Below are positions 8,891 to 17,931 of a stretch of DNA of 37,846 bases, piece by piece. The notes beneath the pieces are model-generated. The model did not search any database and was not told the origin of the DNA. It worked only from the letters and a program-made list of their open reading frames with translations. The stretch is from an uncultured Burkholderiales bacterium (GTDB taxonomy: Bacteria; Pseudomonadota; Gammaproteobacteria; Burkholderiales; Burkholderiaceae_C): contig CAIMVC010000174.1 of the NCBI GenBank assembly GCA_903844825.1, positions 1 to 37,846 of the forward strand, given 5' to 3'. A program made the translations under genes and the position numbers. Position 1 is the first letter of the stretch, and every line of letters starts with the position of its first letter.

Positions 8891-8915
8891 CAAAAACGGC
8901 GCCCGAAGGCGCCGC
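8891..8915 (-). terminator. intrinsic terminator after tctA
   Basis: Read on the minus strand, this is a perfect 7-bp stem CGGCGCC/GGCGCCG with a TTCG tetraloop followed by TTTTTG. It begins about 21 bases after the tctA stop. It is a textbook Rho-independent terminator and separates tctB-tctA from the downstream gamma-glutamyltransferase-like operon. Confidence 0.9.
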
Positions 8916-8935
8916 TTTCCTGAGCCGGGTCAAAG

Positions 8936-10447
8936 TCAGTCTTCAACGAAGGCTTCTTCCCGCTTGTTCTTGATGGATGGCAAAAGCACGATCACCAACA
9001 ACAGGGCACCCGCAGCCAACAGGCCAGCGGACAAAGGACGGGTGACAAAGACGGTCCAGTCACCACGCGAGAGCAAGAGCGCACGGCGCAGGTTCTCTTC
9101 CATCATGGGGCCCAGAATGAAACCCAGCAGCAGGGGTGCGGGCTCACAACCAAGTTTGACAAACAAATAACCGACCAAGCCGAAGATACCCACCATCCAC
9201 ACGTCAAATGTATTGTTGTTGGTCGAGTACACGCCCACCGCGCAAAACAGCACAATGGCGGGGAACAGGTAACGGTACGGCACGGTCAACAGTTTGATCC
9301 ACATGCCGATCAGCGGCAGGTTCAGAATGATCAACATGGCGTTACCGATCCACATCGAGGCAATCAGGCCCCAGAACAACTCGGGGTTGCTGGTCATGAC
9401 CTGGGGGCCAGGCTGGATGTTGTGAATCGTCATGGCACCCACCATCAAAGCCATCACCGCGTTAGGCGGAATGCCCAGCGTGAGCAAGGGAATGAAGGAG
9501 GTTTGCGCGCCGGCGTTGTTGGCCGACTCAGGACCCGCCACACCGCGGATGTTGCCTTGGCCGAAGGGCACTTCGCCAGGTTTGAGCTGGATTTTCTTTT
9601 CCAGCGCATAGGCTGCAAAAGCAGCCAGCAAGGCGCCACCGCCAGGCAAGATGCCCAGAGCCGAACCCAGCGTGGTGCCTCGCAGAACGGCCGGGAACAT
9701 GTTCTTCAAGTCTTCCTTGGTCGGAAACAGGCCGGTGACCTTGGACGTGAACACCTCGCGCTCGTGCTCGGGCTGGGCCAGGTTGCTGATGATCTCGCCG
9801 TAGCCGAACACACCCATGGCGATCACGACAAAGCCAATACCGTCGGTCAGTTCGGGAACGTCGAAACTAAAACGAGCCACACCCGAATTGACGTCGGTTC
9901 CGACCAGGCCCATGAGCAGACCCAGAACGATCATGGCAATGGCCTTGAGCAATGAGCCCGAGGCCAGAACGACCGCACCGATCAGGCCCAGGACCATCAG
10001 GGCAAAGTACTCGGCAGGACCGAATTTAAAGGCCAGTTCGGTCAGGGGGGGTGCAAAGGCAGCCAGAATCAGGGTGCCAATGCAGCCAGCAAAAAACGAA
10101 CCCAGACCGGCGGCGGCCAAAGCAGGCCCCGCTCGCCCCTTGCGCGCCATCTGGTAGCCGTCAATACAGGTGACGACCGATGACGACTCGCCTGGCAGGT
10201 TGACCAAAATCGCGGTGGTCGAGCCGCCGTACTGGGCACCGTAGTAAATGCCGGCCAGCATGATCAGGGCCGACACTGGCGGCAGGGCATAGGTGGCGGG
10301 CAACAACATGGCGATGGTGGCCACAGGTCCCACACCAGGCAAGACGCCGATCAGCGTGCCCAGCACGCAACCGACAAAGGCGTACATCAGGTTGATCGGC
10401 GTGAACGCCACACCAAAACCCAGCGACAAGTTTGAAATCAGATCCAT
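8936..10447 (-). CDS. tctA: tripartite tricarboxylate transporter, large permease TctA
   Basis: The 503-residue polytopic inner-membrane protein is the large permease of a TTT-type, ion-gradient-driven solute importer that works with TctB and a periplasmic TctC binding protein. The frame extends upstream to 10672, but the ATG at 10447 gives the normal family N-terminus (MDLISNLSLGFGVAF) and length, and the extension overlaps tctB. Family signatures are VGCVLGTLIGVLPGVGP near residue 25, YYGAQYGGSTTAILVNLPGE near residue 75 and GILPGGGALLAAFAAYALEKK in the middle. Around eleven hydrophobic helices are visible. It starts 11 bases after tctB and ends at a strong terminator. Substrates of relatives include citrate and other carboxylates; this one is unknown. 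Confidence 0.95.
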   Translation of the reverse strand: MDLISNLSLGFGVAFTPINLMYAFVGCVLGTLIGVLPGVGPVATIAMLLPATYALPPVSALIMLAGIYYGAQYGGSTTAILVNLPGESSSVVTCIDGYQMARKGRAGPALAAAGLGSFFAGCIGTLILAAFAPPLTELAFKFGPAEYFALMVLGLIGAVVLASGSLLKAIAMIVLGLLMGLVGTDVNSGVARFSFDVPELTDGIGFVVIAMGVFGYGEIISNLAQPEHEREVFTSKVTGLFPTKEDLKNMFPAVLRGTTLGSALGILPGGGALLAAFAAYALEKKIQLKPGEVPFGQGNIRGVAGPESANNAGAQTSFIPLLTLGIPPNAVMALMVGAMTIHNIQPGPQVMTSNPELFWGLIASMWIGNAMLIILNLPLIGMWIKLLTVPYRYLFPAIVLFCAVGVYSTNNNTFDVWMVGIFGLVGYLFVKLGCEPAPLLLGFILGPMMEENLRRALLLSRGDWTVFVTRPLSAGLLAAGALLLVIVLLPSIKNKREEAFVED

Positions 10448-10458
10448 TTTATTTACCC

Positions 10459-10947
10459 TTAGCCGGTGATGAAGGCTGGCCAGACGGGAAACTGCAACTT
10501 GAGAACTTTGACGAACGCAAGGTAGCAGCCGACGGCAAGAACAGTCGACAGCACAAAGGTGTTCTTCACTTTCCAGCCGGCTTCCGCCACGCTCGCGATG
10601 AAGACCAGCACATAGACACCGAAAATCATGCCCATCGGCTTGAGGCCGATCGATGGCAGGCCACCGATGCAAACGCCAAAGACCAGATTGGCCAAAATCA
10701 CGAAGACCAGCGGCTTCCAGGCCCAGGGACCGATCTTGTTACCACCGACGGTCTCGACCACCAGCGAATTGAAGGTCACGATCATGCCCAGTATGGCCAT
10801 GATCACGCCCAGCATCAGCGGAAAGTAACCTGGTCCCATGCGGGCACCCGTTCCTATGCTGTAAGTGGTCGCACCCCAGGCGAAGGCCGAGCCTACCGCC
10901 ATGAACATGAGACCGGAGAAGAAGTCTTTTTGACTTTTTATCTGCAC
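10459..10947 (-). CDS. tctB: tripartite tricarboxylate transporter, small permease TctB
   Basis: The 162-residue protein has four hydrophobic helices, the usual TctB layout. KSQKDFFSGLMFMAVGSAFA at the start and GARMGPGYFPLMLG around residue 35 are typical. The start is taken as the GTG at 10947 because GAGGGGA lies about seven bases upstream; a start at 10998 would pass over that ribosome-binding site. It is the first gene of the tctB-tctA pair. No tctC lies on either side: the upstream gene is a spermidine-synthase-like protein. In this bacterial group TctC (Bug) proteins are numerous and often encoded apart from the permease. Confidence 0.92.
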   Translation of the reverse strand: MQIKSQKDFFSGLMFMAVGSAFAWGATTYSIGTGARMGPGYFPLMLGVIMAILGMIVTFNSLVVETVGGNKIGPWAWKPLVFVILANLVFGVCIGGLPSIGLKPMGMIFGVYVLVFIASVAEAGWKVKNTFVLSTVLAVGCYLAFVKVLKLQFPVWPAFITG

Positions 10948-11042
10948 GGTAAGTCCCCTCTCTAAATTGAAAAACCTCTGGATTGTGCATGGATTCAAAC
11001 GCGTCTGGCATGTGGCTTACACCTATGCCGCAGGCCGTTCCG

Positions 11043-11840
11043 TCACTGCAAAGGCTTGAACAATCTGAGCCACTTGGAGGCCGGCAGGCCCCAGCGCGAC
11101 TCGATGGCCTCGGCTCTTTGCACCATAAAAGGGCGCTCCGGCCGGCTGGCCTGGCGCTGGGCGGCGACCACGGTGTTGCCCTCGCGGGTCGGACGAAAAG
11201 CCCAGACCGCCTGCGGTCCAAAAGCCTCAGCGATTTTCTCGAGCGAGCGCTCATAGCTCGAGTCCCGGCCAAACAGGTTCACAGTCATCACCCCGTTGTC
11301 GGTGAGCAACTCGCGGCAGTGGGCATAAAAAGCCGGCGTATCCAGAACCGGCGCTGCCGCCTCGTGGTCATACAGATCCACCTGCAGCGCGTCGACCGTT
11401 GCGGCGTGTTGTGGTTTTTTGATTTCGTCGCCGGCGTCAGCCAGCAACACCGTGAGTCGGCTGTCATCAGCCGGCAACTTGAACCACAAGCGGCAGGCTG
11501 AAATCACCTGCCCATTGAGCTCGACCGCCGTGGTTTTCATGCGCAGTTTCTTGTAGCAAAACTTGGTCAGCGCGGCCGACCCCAGCCCCAGTTGCATGGC
11601 GTGCAGACGAGGCACCTCGGCAGCATCAAAAAACAGCAGCCAGGCCATCATGCGCTGGACATATTCGAGCTCGATGTCAAAGGGTGCATCCATCAGCATC
11701 GAGCCCTGAATCCAGGGGGTTCCCAAGTGCAGGTACCGAACGTCACCATAGTCGGAAAAATTGACTTCGGGCAGCGTGGGTGCGGCCGCTTTTGGGCGGG
11801 AGGAAGGGGTCGCAGAAATGGATTTGGTTTTCAGGGCCAT
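11043..11840 (-). CDS. spermidine-synthase-fold (SAM methyltransferase-like) protein
   Basis: The 265-residue protein has a Rossmann fold like the spermidine synthase/methyltransferase group. Strand 1 and loop read MQLGLGSAALTKFCY, strand 2 ends in the acidic TAVELNGQVI, and strand 3 has LLADAGDEI. The spermidine-synthase GGGDG loop is not kept and its catalytic acidic motif is changed to DALQVDLYDHEAA, so real polyamine synthesis is doubtful. The ATG at 11840 is preferred; a TTG at 11873 would add 11 residues, and neither has a clear ribosome-binding site. It sits between the TatD-type gene and tctB on the same strand, with no evident functional link. Family assignment is good, function unknown. 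Confidence 0.78.
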   Translation of the reverse strand: MALKTKSISATPSSRPKAAAPTLPEVNFSDYGDVRYLHLGTPWIQGSMLMDAPFDIELEYVQRMMAWLLFFDAAEVPRLHAMQLGLGSAALTKFCYKKLRMKTTAVELNGQVISACRLWFKLPADDSRLTVLLADAGDEIKKPQHAATVDALQVDLYDHEAAAPVLDTPAFYAHCRELLTDNGVMTVNLFGRDSSYERSLEKIAEAFGPQAVWAFRPTREGNTVVAAQRQASRPERPFMVQRAEAIESRWGLPASKWLRLFKPLQ

Positions 11841-11906
11841 CTGTTGATTCAAGGAGGAGGACGCCGTTGGCAAAGTTCGAGCCTTTGGCAGGAAAGAGCT
11901 GCGAGC

Positions 11907-12791
11907 TTATAGGAGCCCGGGCGTCGAGGGTTCTGCAGCGTCAGGCGATGGCAACAGGCGGCGCAGCCGGGGCAGCGCAGCCAGGGCATTTTCAAGGCAG
12001 GCGCGGGCCAATTCGTCGGTGCTGATGCCGCGCAGGCGAGCCACCGCGGCAGCAATGCGCACCAACTCGGCCGGCTCATTACGGCCCTGCGCCTGGCCCT
12101 GCTGGCGCTCGCTGGCCGTCTTGTAGAGCCACCAGGGCGGGATGTCCGGCGCGTCGGTTTCCAGCACCAGGGCCTGCAAGGGCAAGGTACTGACCAGATG
12201 CCGCAGCTGGCGCGCCGGCACAAAGGTCACAGCCCCCCCAAAGCCAAGCTTGAAACCCAGTTCAATGAACGCCTGCGCCTGCTGCTCGCTGCCGTTAAAG
12301 GCGTGCGCAATGCCCAGCCAGCCACCCGCAGGCGCCAGCGCCCGCAAAAATTTAAGCAGGCGATCGGCCGAACGCCGCACATGCAAGATGACCGGCAAGC
12401 CATGCGCGCGCGCCAGCTTGAGTTGCTCACGGTAAAAATGCTCCTGCCGCTGCAGCGGCAGGCCCTGCTTGAGTGCCGGCACAAAAAAGTCCAGTCCGAT
12501 CTCGCCCACCGCCACCAGCCGCGGGTCAGCCGCTTGCGCCGCCAGCGCCGCATCGAGCACCGTCAGATGCGTCTCGTCCGCACGCTCGACACACAGCGGA
12601 TGAATGCCCAGCGCGTAGCTGTCACCAAAATGGTGCGCCAACGCAGTCACCGCCGCAAAATTAGCCGGCTCAACCGCAGGAATAACGCAGTGCGCCACGC
12701 CGGCGGTCCAGGCGCGCTGCCGGACCGCCAGCCGGTCTGGCGCCAGCTCGGACGCGTCCAGATGGCAATGCGTGTCAATCCAGGAAGTCAT
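11907..12791 (-). CDS. TatD-family metal-dependent hydrolase (DNase)
   Basis: The 294-residue TIM-barrel protein of the TatD group comprises metal-dependent nucleases acting on DNA 3' ends. Metal-site motifs appear in order: DTHCHLD at residues 6-12, GEIGLDF, VILHVRR, AHAFNGS and LETDAPDI. A short internal part carries YKTASERQQGQAQG, longer than in E. coli TatD. The ATG at 12791 puts the first metal motif at the very N-terminus, as usual; the frame is open to 12911 but the extra residues are not family-like. It is divergent from the serine protease at 12965. Which paralogue (TatD, YcfH or YjjV type) it is cannot be settled by eye. Confidence 0.9.
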   Translation of the reverse strand: MTSWIDTHCHLDASELAPDRLAVRQRAWTAGVAHCVIPAVEPANFAAVTALAHHFGDSYALGIHPLCVERADETHLTVLDAALAAQAADPRLVAVGEIGLDFFVPALKQGLPLQRQEHFYREQLKLARAHGLPVILHVRRSADRLLKFLRALAPAGGWLGIAHAFNGSEQQAQAFIELGFKLGFGGAVTFVPARQLRHLVSTLPLQALVLETDAPDIPPWWLYKTASERQQGQAQGRNEPAELVRIAAAVARLRGISTDELARACLENALAALPRLRRLLPSPDAAEPSTPGLL

Positions 12792-12964
12792 GTCGCCATG
12801 ATGCCTCATGCCATAGCCTGATCGGCCGACATGAAGTGCGCCCCCGTGCAAAAGCCCGGCAGACGTGATACCGTGCGAAGACGGCTGCGCCCGGTGTCCG
12901 GGAACCTGCAAACCTGGAAACTCGCCAGTGGGTCAGGCCGGCTTTTTACCCCCAAGGTGATCAG

Positions 12965-13924
12965 ATGCGACGGCCTGCCCTCTACAGCAATTCCAGACAA
13001 TCCGGCCGACAACCCGCCGCGGATTCACACTCCGCGTATTCCCCCTCCGCGTATTCGCCCCCGGCGGACGCGCTGGAAACGTCGGCAACTGCCGACATCA
13101 GCGCAGATCGCCGACCCTGGTTCAAGCGTTGGCGAGTCTCCTGGCAAGACCCGCGCTTGCTGTGGGCGGTGATTGGCCTGATGGCGCTCATGATGAGCAG
13201 CCTGCTGGCCCTGAGCCTGAGCAACACCCCCCGTGTACTGACGCAAAAAGACATTGACGCGGCCGTCCTGAAGACTCTGGAGACCACGCAACTGCCCTCG
13301 GCCGCCTCCAAAGCCTACGAAGCCATCCGACCGTCAGTGGTGCGGGTCACCAGCTACGTGCAGGACAAGAAAACCAAGCAAGACGTGCAGCGCGGCGTCG
13401 GCACCGGTGTGGTGATCGTTGACAAAGGCCTGATCCTGACCAACCTGCACGTGGTCCAGGGCGCAGAGACCATCAAGATCGAATTTTCGGACGGACTCGA
13501 AAGCACCGCCAGCGTGGTCAGCGTGCAAAGCGAGAACGACCTGGCCGTGCTGCAGGCGCACAAGATCCCCGACGACATGATTGCCGCGACCATGCGTTCC
13601 ACACAAGACCTGCAGCCGGGTGACGAAGTGCTGGCTGTGGGCTTTCCCTTTGGCATTGGCCCGTCGGCATCGACCGGCGTGATCTCGGGGCTCAAACGCG
13701 CCTTCCGGTCTCCCGAAGGCCAGCAGCAAATGAGCAACCTGATCCAGTTCGACGCCGCCGCCAACCCCGGCAACTCCGGCGGGCCGCTGGTCACCATGGA
13801 TGGGCAGGTGGTGGGCATCGTCACCGCCATCTACAACCCTTCGAGCCAGCGCACCTTTGTCGGCATCGGCTTTGCCGTGCCGATCGAAAACGCCGCCGCG
13901 GCCGTCGGCCTGCCACCTTTTTAA
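12965..13924 (+). CDS. membrane-anchored trypsin-like serine protease without PDZ domain
   Basis: The 319-residue protein has an N-terminal low-complexity segment, one membrane helix at about residues 66-88, and a chymotrypsin-fold protease domain of the HtrA/Deg type (S1C). The catalytic triad can be placed: His in ILTNLHVVQGAE, Asp in ENDLAVLQ and Ser in NPGNSGGPL. The protein ends soon after the protease domain, so no PDZ domain is present, unlike DegP/DegS (usually 350-480 residues). The single helix implies a periplasmic protease domain. AAGGTGA ends four bases before the ATG. It is followed by MoxR after 42 bases and could share that operon. The substrate is unknown. Confidence 0.9.
   Translation: MRRPALYSNSRQSGRQPAADSHSAYSPSAYSPPADALETSATADISADRRPWFKRWRVSWQDPRLLWAVIGLMALMMSSLLALSLSNTPRVLTQKDIDAAVLKTLETTQLPSAASKAYEAIRPSVVRVTSYVQDKKTKQDVQRGVGTGVVIVDKGLILTNLHVVQGAETIKIEFSDGLESTASVVSVQSENDLAVLQAHKIPDDMIAATMRSTQDLQPGDEVLAVGFPFGIGPSASTGVISGLKRAFRSPEGQQQMSNLIQFDAAANPGNSGGPLVTMDGQVVGIVTAIYNPSSQRTFVGIGFAVPIENAAAAVGLPPF
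13031..13060 (+). repeat. 15-bp tandem duplication in the protease N-terminus
   Basis: Two copies of a 15-base unit (one mismatch) encode SAYSP-SAYSP in the cytoplasmic leader of the serine protease. The copies are in frame, so unit gain or loss would change length without breaking the gene. Confidence 0.75.
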
Positions 13925-13966
13925 GTCATCACCCCACCCCCGACCCCTCACGACGCAGGAGAATGC

Positions 13967-14989
13967 ATGAATTCAGGCAGTTCGCACCCAGGCCCCTTGC
14001 AACCGCTGGCTGGCGAGACCGCCCAGCTGATGGAGAAAATCCTCTACGAGGTCAAGCGGGTGGTGGTGGGTCAGGACCGATTTCTCGAGCGCGTCATGGT
14101 CGCCATGCTGGCGCAGGGCCACCTGCTGGTCGAGGGCGTTCCCGGCCTGGCCAAAACGCTCACCATCAAGACCCTGGCCACCACCTTGCACGGCCAGTTC
14201 AAGCGCATCCAGTTCACCCCCGACCTGGTGCCTGCCGACCTGATCGGCACGCGCATCTACAACCAGAAGACTGGCGACTTCAGCACCTCGCTCGGGCCGG
14301 TTTTCACCAATTTGCTGCTGGCCGACGAGATCAACCGGGCGCCCGCCAAAGTACAAAGCGCGCTGCTTGAAGTCATGCAGGAACGCCAGGTCACGATCGC
14401 CGGGCAGACCCACACGGTGCCGCAGCCCTTCTTGGTGATGGCCACGCAAAACCCGATCGAGACCGAAGGGACTTATCCCTTGCCGGAAGCCCAGGTCGAC
14501 CGTTTCATGATGAAGGTCATGGTCGACTACCCCACCGATGAAGAAGAGTACGTGATCGTCGAGCGCGTCACCGGCCCGGCCGTCACCGTCTCGGCCGTGG
14601 CCACCACCGAGCAACTGGCCGCGCTGCAAATGCAGTGCCGAAAGGTCTATGTCGATCCATCGCTGGTGCATTACGCCGTCAAGCTGGTGTCGGCCACGCG
14701 CCAGCCCGGGCGCCATGGCCTCGCCGATCTGCAGCGCTACATCACCTTCGGCGCCAGCCCCCGCGCCACCATCAACCTGACCGAAGGCGCCCGCGCCCTG
14801 GCCATGCTGCGCGGCCGCAGCTACGCCCTGCCCGAGGACATGACCGACCTGGTGCCCGACGTGCTGCGGCACCGGCTGGTGTTGTCGTACGAGGCCCTGT
14901 CTGAAGGCCTGGACAGCGACGCCGTGATCGCCCGGATCAGCGCCAAAATCCCGCCTCCGCCCAAGCCGCTGGAACATGGCAATTCCTGA
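13967..14989 (+). CDS. moxR: MoxR-family AAA+ ATPase
   Basis: The 340-residue AAA+ chaperone-like ATPase of the MoxR group is thought to help assembly or activation of partner proteins with VWA domains. Walker A is GVPGLAKT at about residues 58-65, Walker B is LLLADEINR, sensor 1 lies in LVMATQNPIETEGTYPLPEAQVDRF, here quoted by its core ATQNPIE, and a C-terminal lid domain follows. AGGAGA lies four bases before the ATG at 13967. The stop overlaps the start of the DUF58 gene by 14 bases, showing translational coupling, and a VWA protein follows. This order is the core of a MoxR module. Confidence 0.95.
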   Translation: MNSGSSHPGPLQPLAGETAQLMEKILYEVKRVVVGQDRFLERVMVAMLAQGHLLVEGVPGLAKTLTIKTLATTLHGQFKRIQFTPDLVPADLIGTRIYNQKTGDFSTSLGPVFTNLLLADEINRAPAKVQSALLEVMQERQVTIAGQTHTVPQPFLVMATQNPIETEGTYPLPEAQVDRFMMKVMVDYPTDEEEYVIVERVTGPAVTVSAVATTEQLAALQMQCRKVYVDPSLVHYAVKLVSATRQPGRHGLADLQRYITFGASPRATINLTEGARALAMLRGRSYALPEDMTDLVPDVLRHRLVLSYEALSEGLDSDAVIARISAKIPPPPKPLEHGNS

Positions 14990-15950
14990 AGCAACGCCAA
15001 CTACACCGGGCACACCGGAGAGCGCCGAGCATTTGCTGCGCCGGCTGGAATGGACGGTGCTGCGCCGCCTCGACGGCTTGCTGCAGGGGGACTACCGCAC
15101 CTTCATGCGCGGCACCGGCATGGATCTGGCCGACCTGCGCGAATACCAGCACCATGACGACGTGCGGCACATCGACTGGAACGTGACGGCGCGGCTGGCG
15201 CAGCCGCATGTGCGCGTCTTCACCGAGGATCGGGAAATGAGCGCCTGGTTCTTGCTCGACATGAGCGAGTCGATGGATTTCGGCTCGGGTGAGAGGCGCA
15301 AGCGCGACATCTCGGCTGAGTTCGTCGCCATCATGGCGCGCCTGCTCACCGGCCACGGCAACCGCGTCGGGGCCATGCTCTACGGCTCGGGCGTGGATAC
15401 CGTTCTGCCCGCGCGCGGTGGCCGTCAGCAGGTGCTGCGCCTGCTACACAGCCTGCAAAACCGCAAGCCACCTTCCGCCCCTGTCGCCACCCGTCTGCAC
15501 GACCTGCTCGACTCGGCCGCACACACGCTCAAACGCCGCTCAACGGTGTTTGTGGTGTCCGACTTCATCAGCGAGCCCGGCTGGGATAAAGCCCTGGGAC
15601 TGATCGCCCAGCGCCACGAAGTGGTGGCCGTACGCCTGCTTGACCCGCTGGAGATGGCCCTGCCTGACCTGGGCCTGATTGAGCTGCGCGATGCGGAGAC
15701 CGGCGAGTACCTGCTGGTCGACACCCACGACAAGGGCTTTCGGCAACGTTTTGCAAGCATCGCCGCTCAGCGCGAAACCGATCTGCGGCAAGCCCTGATG
15801 CGCGCCGGCGTCGACACCCTGGAGCTGGCGACCGATGACACCATGATCGACGCCCTGATCCGTTTCACCGATTTGAGGAAACGCAGCATGCGCGGTCCCC
15901 AGACGCGTGGCCGCGGCGCACTGCCCTCGCACCTGACAGCCACGACCTGA
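14976..15950 (+). CDS. DUF58 domain-containing protein
   Basis: The 324-residue protein belongs to the DUF58 family, which accompanies MoxR and VWA proteins. The signature DLREYQHHDDVRHIDWNVTAR lies near residue 55; its core YQHHDDVRHIDW is conserved. A VWA-like fold follows, with LLDMSESMDFGSG in the position of a metal-ion-dependent adhesion site. No membrane helix is evident, so it is probably cytoplasmic. It overlaps moxR by 14 bases and is followed after 127 bases by the VWA gene. It probably links the ATPase to the membrane VWA protein; the biochemical role is not known. Confidence 0.92.
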   Translation: MAIPEATPTTPGTPESAEHLLRRLEWTVLRRLDGLLQGDYRTFMRGTGMDLADLREYQHHDDVRHIDWNVTARLAQPHVRVFTEDREMSAWFLLDMSESMDFGSGERRKRDISAEFVAIMARLLTGHGNRVGAMLYGSGVDTVLPARGGRQQVLRLLHSLQNRKPPSAPVATRLHDLLDSAAHTLKRRSTVFVVSDFISEPGWDKALGLIAQRHEVVAVRLLDPLEMALPDLGLIELRDAETGEYLLVDTHDKGFRQRFASIAAQRETDLRQALMRAGVDTLELATDDTMIDALIRFTDLRKRSMRGPQTRGRGALPSHLTATT

Positions 15951-15964
15951 AAAGGCACCCACCC

Positions 15965-16081
15965 ATGCCCTCCAGTCGTCAATGCACTATTGAAAAAATG
16001 TCTCAGAACAGTGGTCAGAGGCGCTGCGAAGCCAGCCGTCTTGCCCCCCCGAGAGCCGTCACCTCAGGAAAGAAAAAATGA
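15965..16081 (+). CDS. possible 38-residue leader ORF overlapping the VWA gene start
   Basis: An ATG-initiated frame runs 38 codons through the 127-base gap between the DUF58 and VWA genes and ends in a TGA that overlaps the VWA start (ATGA). The peptide begins MPSSRQCTIEKMSQ and is basic at its end (SGKKK). No homologue is recognised and the ribosome-binding site is poor (AAAAGG about nine bases away). The exact ATGA overlap is the only argument for translation; it may be chance. Confidence 0.2.
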   Translation: MPSSRQCTIEKMSQNSGQRRCEASRLAPPRAVTSGKKK

Positions 16082-17121
16082 CCTTTGCCTGGCCCCAATT
16101 TCTCTGGCTGTTGTTGCTCTTGCCGCTGTTGGTGCTGCTGTACCTGTGGCTGTTGTCACGCAAGAAAAAACTCGCAGTTCGCTACGCCAGCCTGACCATG
16201 GTCAAGGAGGCGATGGGCCGTGGCCCGGGCTTGCGGCGCCACGTACCCCCAGTGCTCTTTCTGCTGTCGCTGGCGGCCATGCTGCTGGCCTCGTCCAGAC
16301 CGTTTGCCGTGGTGCGACTGCCGTCACAGCAAGAAACCATCATGCTGGCCATGGATGTCTCGGGCAGCATGCGCGCCACCGATGTGGAGCCCACCCGCAT
16401 GGTCGCTGCGCAAAACGCAGCCAAGGCTTTTCTGGCCGATCTGCCGCGCAACGTGCGCGTGGGCATCGTCGCTTTTGCCGGCACCGCGTCAGTGGTGCAA
16501 CCGGCCACGCTCAGCCGCGAAGACCTGGTCGCTGCGATTGACAAATTTCAGATGCAGCGGGCCACCGCCATCGGCAATGGCATCGTGGTCTCGCTGGCCG
16601 AGCTGCTGCCCGAAGCCGGCATCGATCTGAGCAAGATGATGTACGGCCGCGACCGCGCCCAGGGTAGCAGCCTGGGCAGCAAACCCAAGGCACCGCCCAA
16701 AGAGCATGTACCCGTCGCGCCTGGCTCCTACACCTCGGGCGCGATCATCTTGCTCACCGACGGTCAGCGCACCACCGGCGTCGACCCGCTGGAAGCGGCC
16801 AAGCTTGCAGCCGACCACGGGGTGCGCGTCTACACCGTGGGCATTGGCACCGTCACCGGCGAGACCATTGGCTTTGAGGGCTGGTCGATGCGCGTCAAGC
16901 TCGACGAGGAAACGCTCAAGGCAATTGCCACCAAGACACAGGCTGAATACTTCTACGCCGGCACGGCGGCCGACCTCAAGAAGGTCTACACCACGCTCAG
17001 TTCGCGGCTGACGATGGAGAAAAGAGAAACTGAAGTTTCGGGTCTGCTGGCGCTCGTAGCGGCCCTGCTGGCGCTGCTGTCGGGTGGCTTGTCACTGCTG
17101 TGGTTTAACCGCATCTTGTAG
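16078..17121 (+). CDS. VWA domain membrane protein (BatA-like)
   Basis: The 347-residue protein has two N-terminal membrane helices (about residues 5-25 and 60-80), a von Willebrand factor A domain (about 88-310) and a C-terminal helix (about 320-342), the BatA/BatB layout. The metal-ion-dependent adhesion site is DVSGSM starting at D93, completed by a Thr in ATAIGNG and LLTDGQRTTG. An insertion rich in Lys and Pro (SSLGSKPKAPPKEHVPV) lies in the domain. AGGAAAG stands before the ATG. With MoxR and DUF58 it forms a cell-envelope module of uncertain job (stress or protein assembly). BatB, BatD and DUF4381 partners seen in other species are not here. Confidence 0.93.
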   Translation: MTFAWPQFLWLLLLLPLLVLLYLWLLSRKKKLAVRYASLTMVKEAMGRGPGLRRHVPPVLFLLSLAAMLLASSRPFAVVRLPSQQETIMLAMDVSGSMRATDVEPTRMVAAQNAAKAFLADLPRNVRVGIVAFAGTASVVQPATLSREDLVAAIDKFQMQRATAIGNGIVVSLAELLPEAGIDLSKMMYGRDRAQGSSLGSKPKAPPKEHVPVAPGSYTSGAIILLTDGQRTTGVDPLEAAKLAADHGVRVYTVGIGTVTGETIGFEGWSMRVKLDEETLKAIATKTQAEYFYAGTAADLKKVYTTLSSRLTMEKRETEVSGLLALVAALLALLSGGLSLLWFNRIL

Positions 17122-17187
17122 CGCGGCAGCGCCGCGCCGACCCGCCCCTGCGCTGAAAAATCGGCCCGGTCGGGCTGTATTTTTCAG
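17121..17187 (+). terminator. terminator region after the VWA gene
   Basis: A 7-bp stem GCGCGGC/GCCGCGC with loop AGC (17121-17137) starts on the stop codon. A second, long hairpin at 17153-17187 has an outer stem CTGAAAAAT/ATTTTTCAG and an inner GC core GCCCG/CGGGC. The GC core is flanked by an A-run and a T-run, so it can terminate transcription in either direction. It separates the MoxR module from the ABC exporter operon. Confidence 0.75.
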
Positions 17188-17211
17188 GGCCACCGACCTT
17201 AGGATGGCCGG

Positions 17212-17927
<716 letters not shown>

Positions 17928-17931
<4 letters not shown>

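Noticed and set aside
13973-15013. 346-codon minus-strand open frame opposite moxR
   Set aside because: Rich in Gly, His, Gln and Asp with no recognisable domain; the opposite strand is a certain AAA+ gene.
15990-16541. 183-codon frame overlapping the start of the VWA gene
   Set aside because: Out of frame with the VWA domain, no motifs; the VWA frame has a good ribosome-binding site and full domain.
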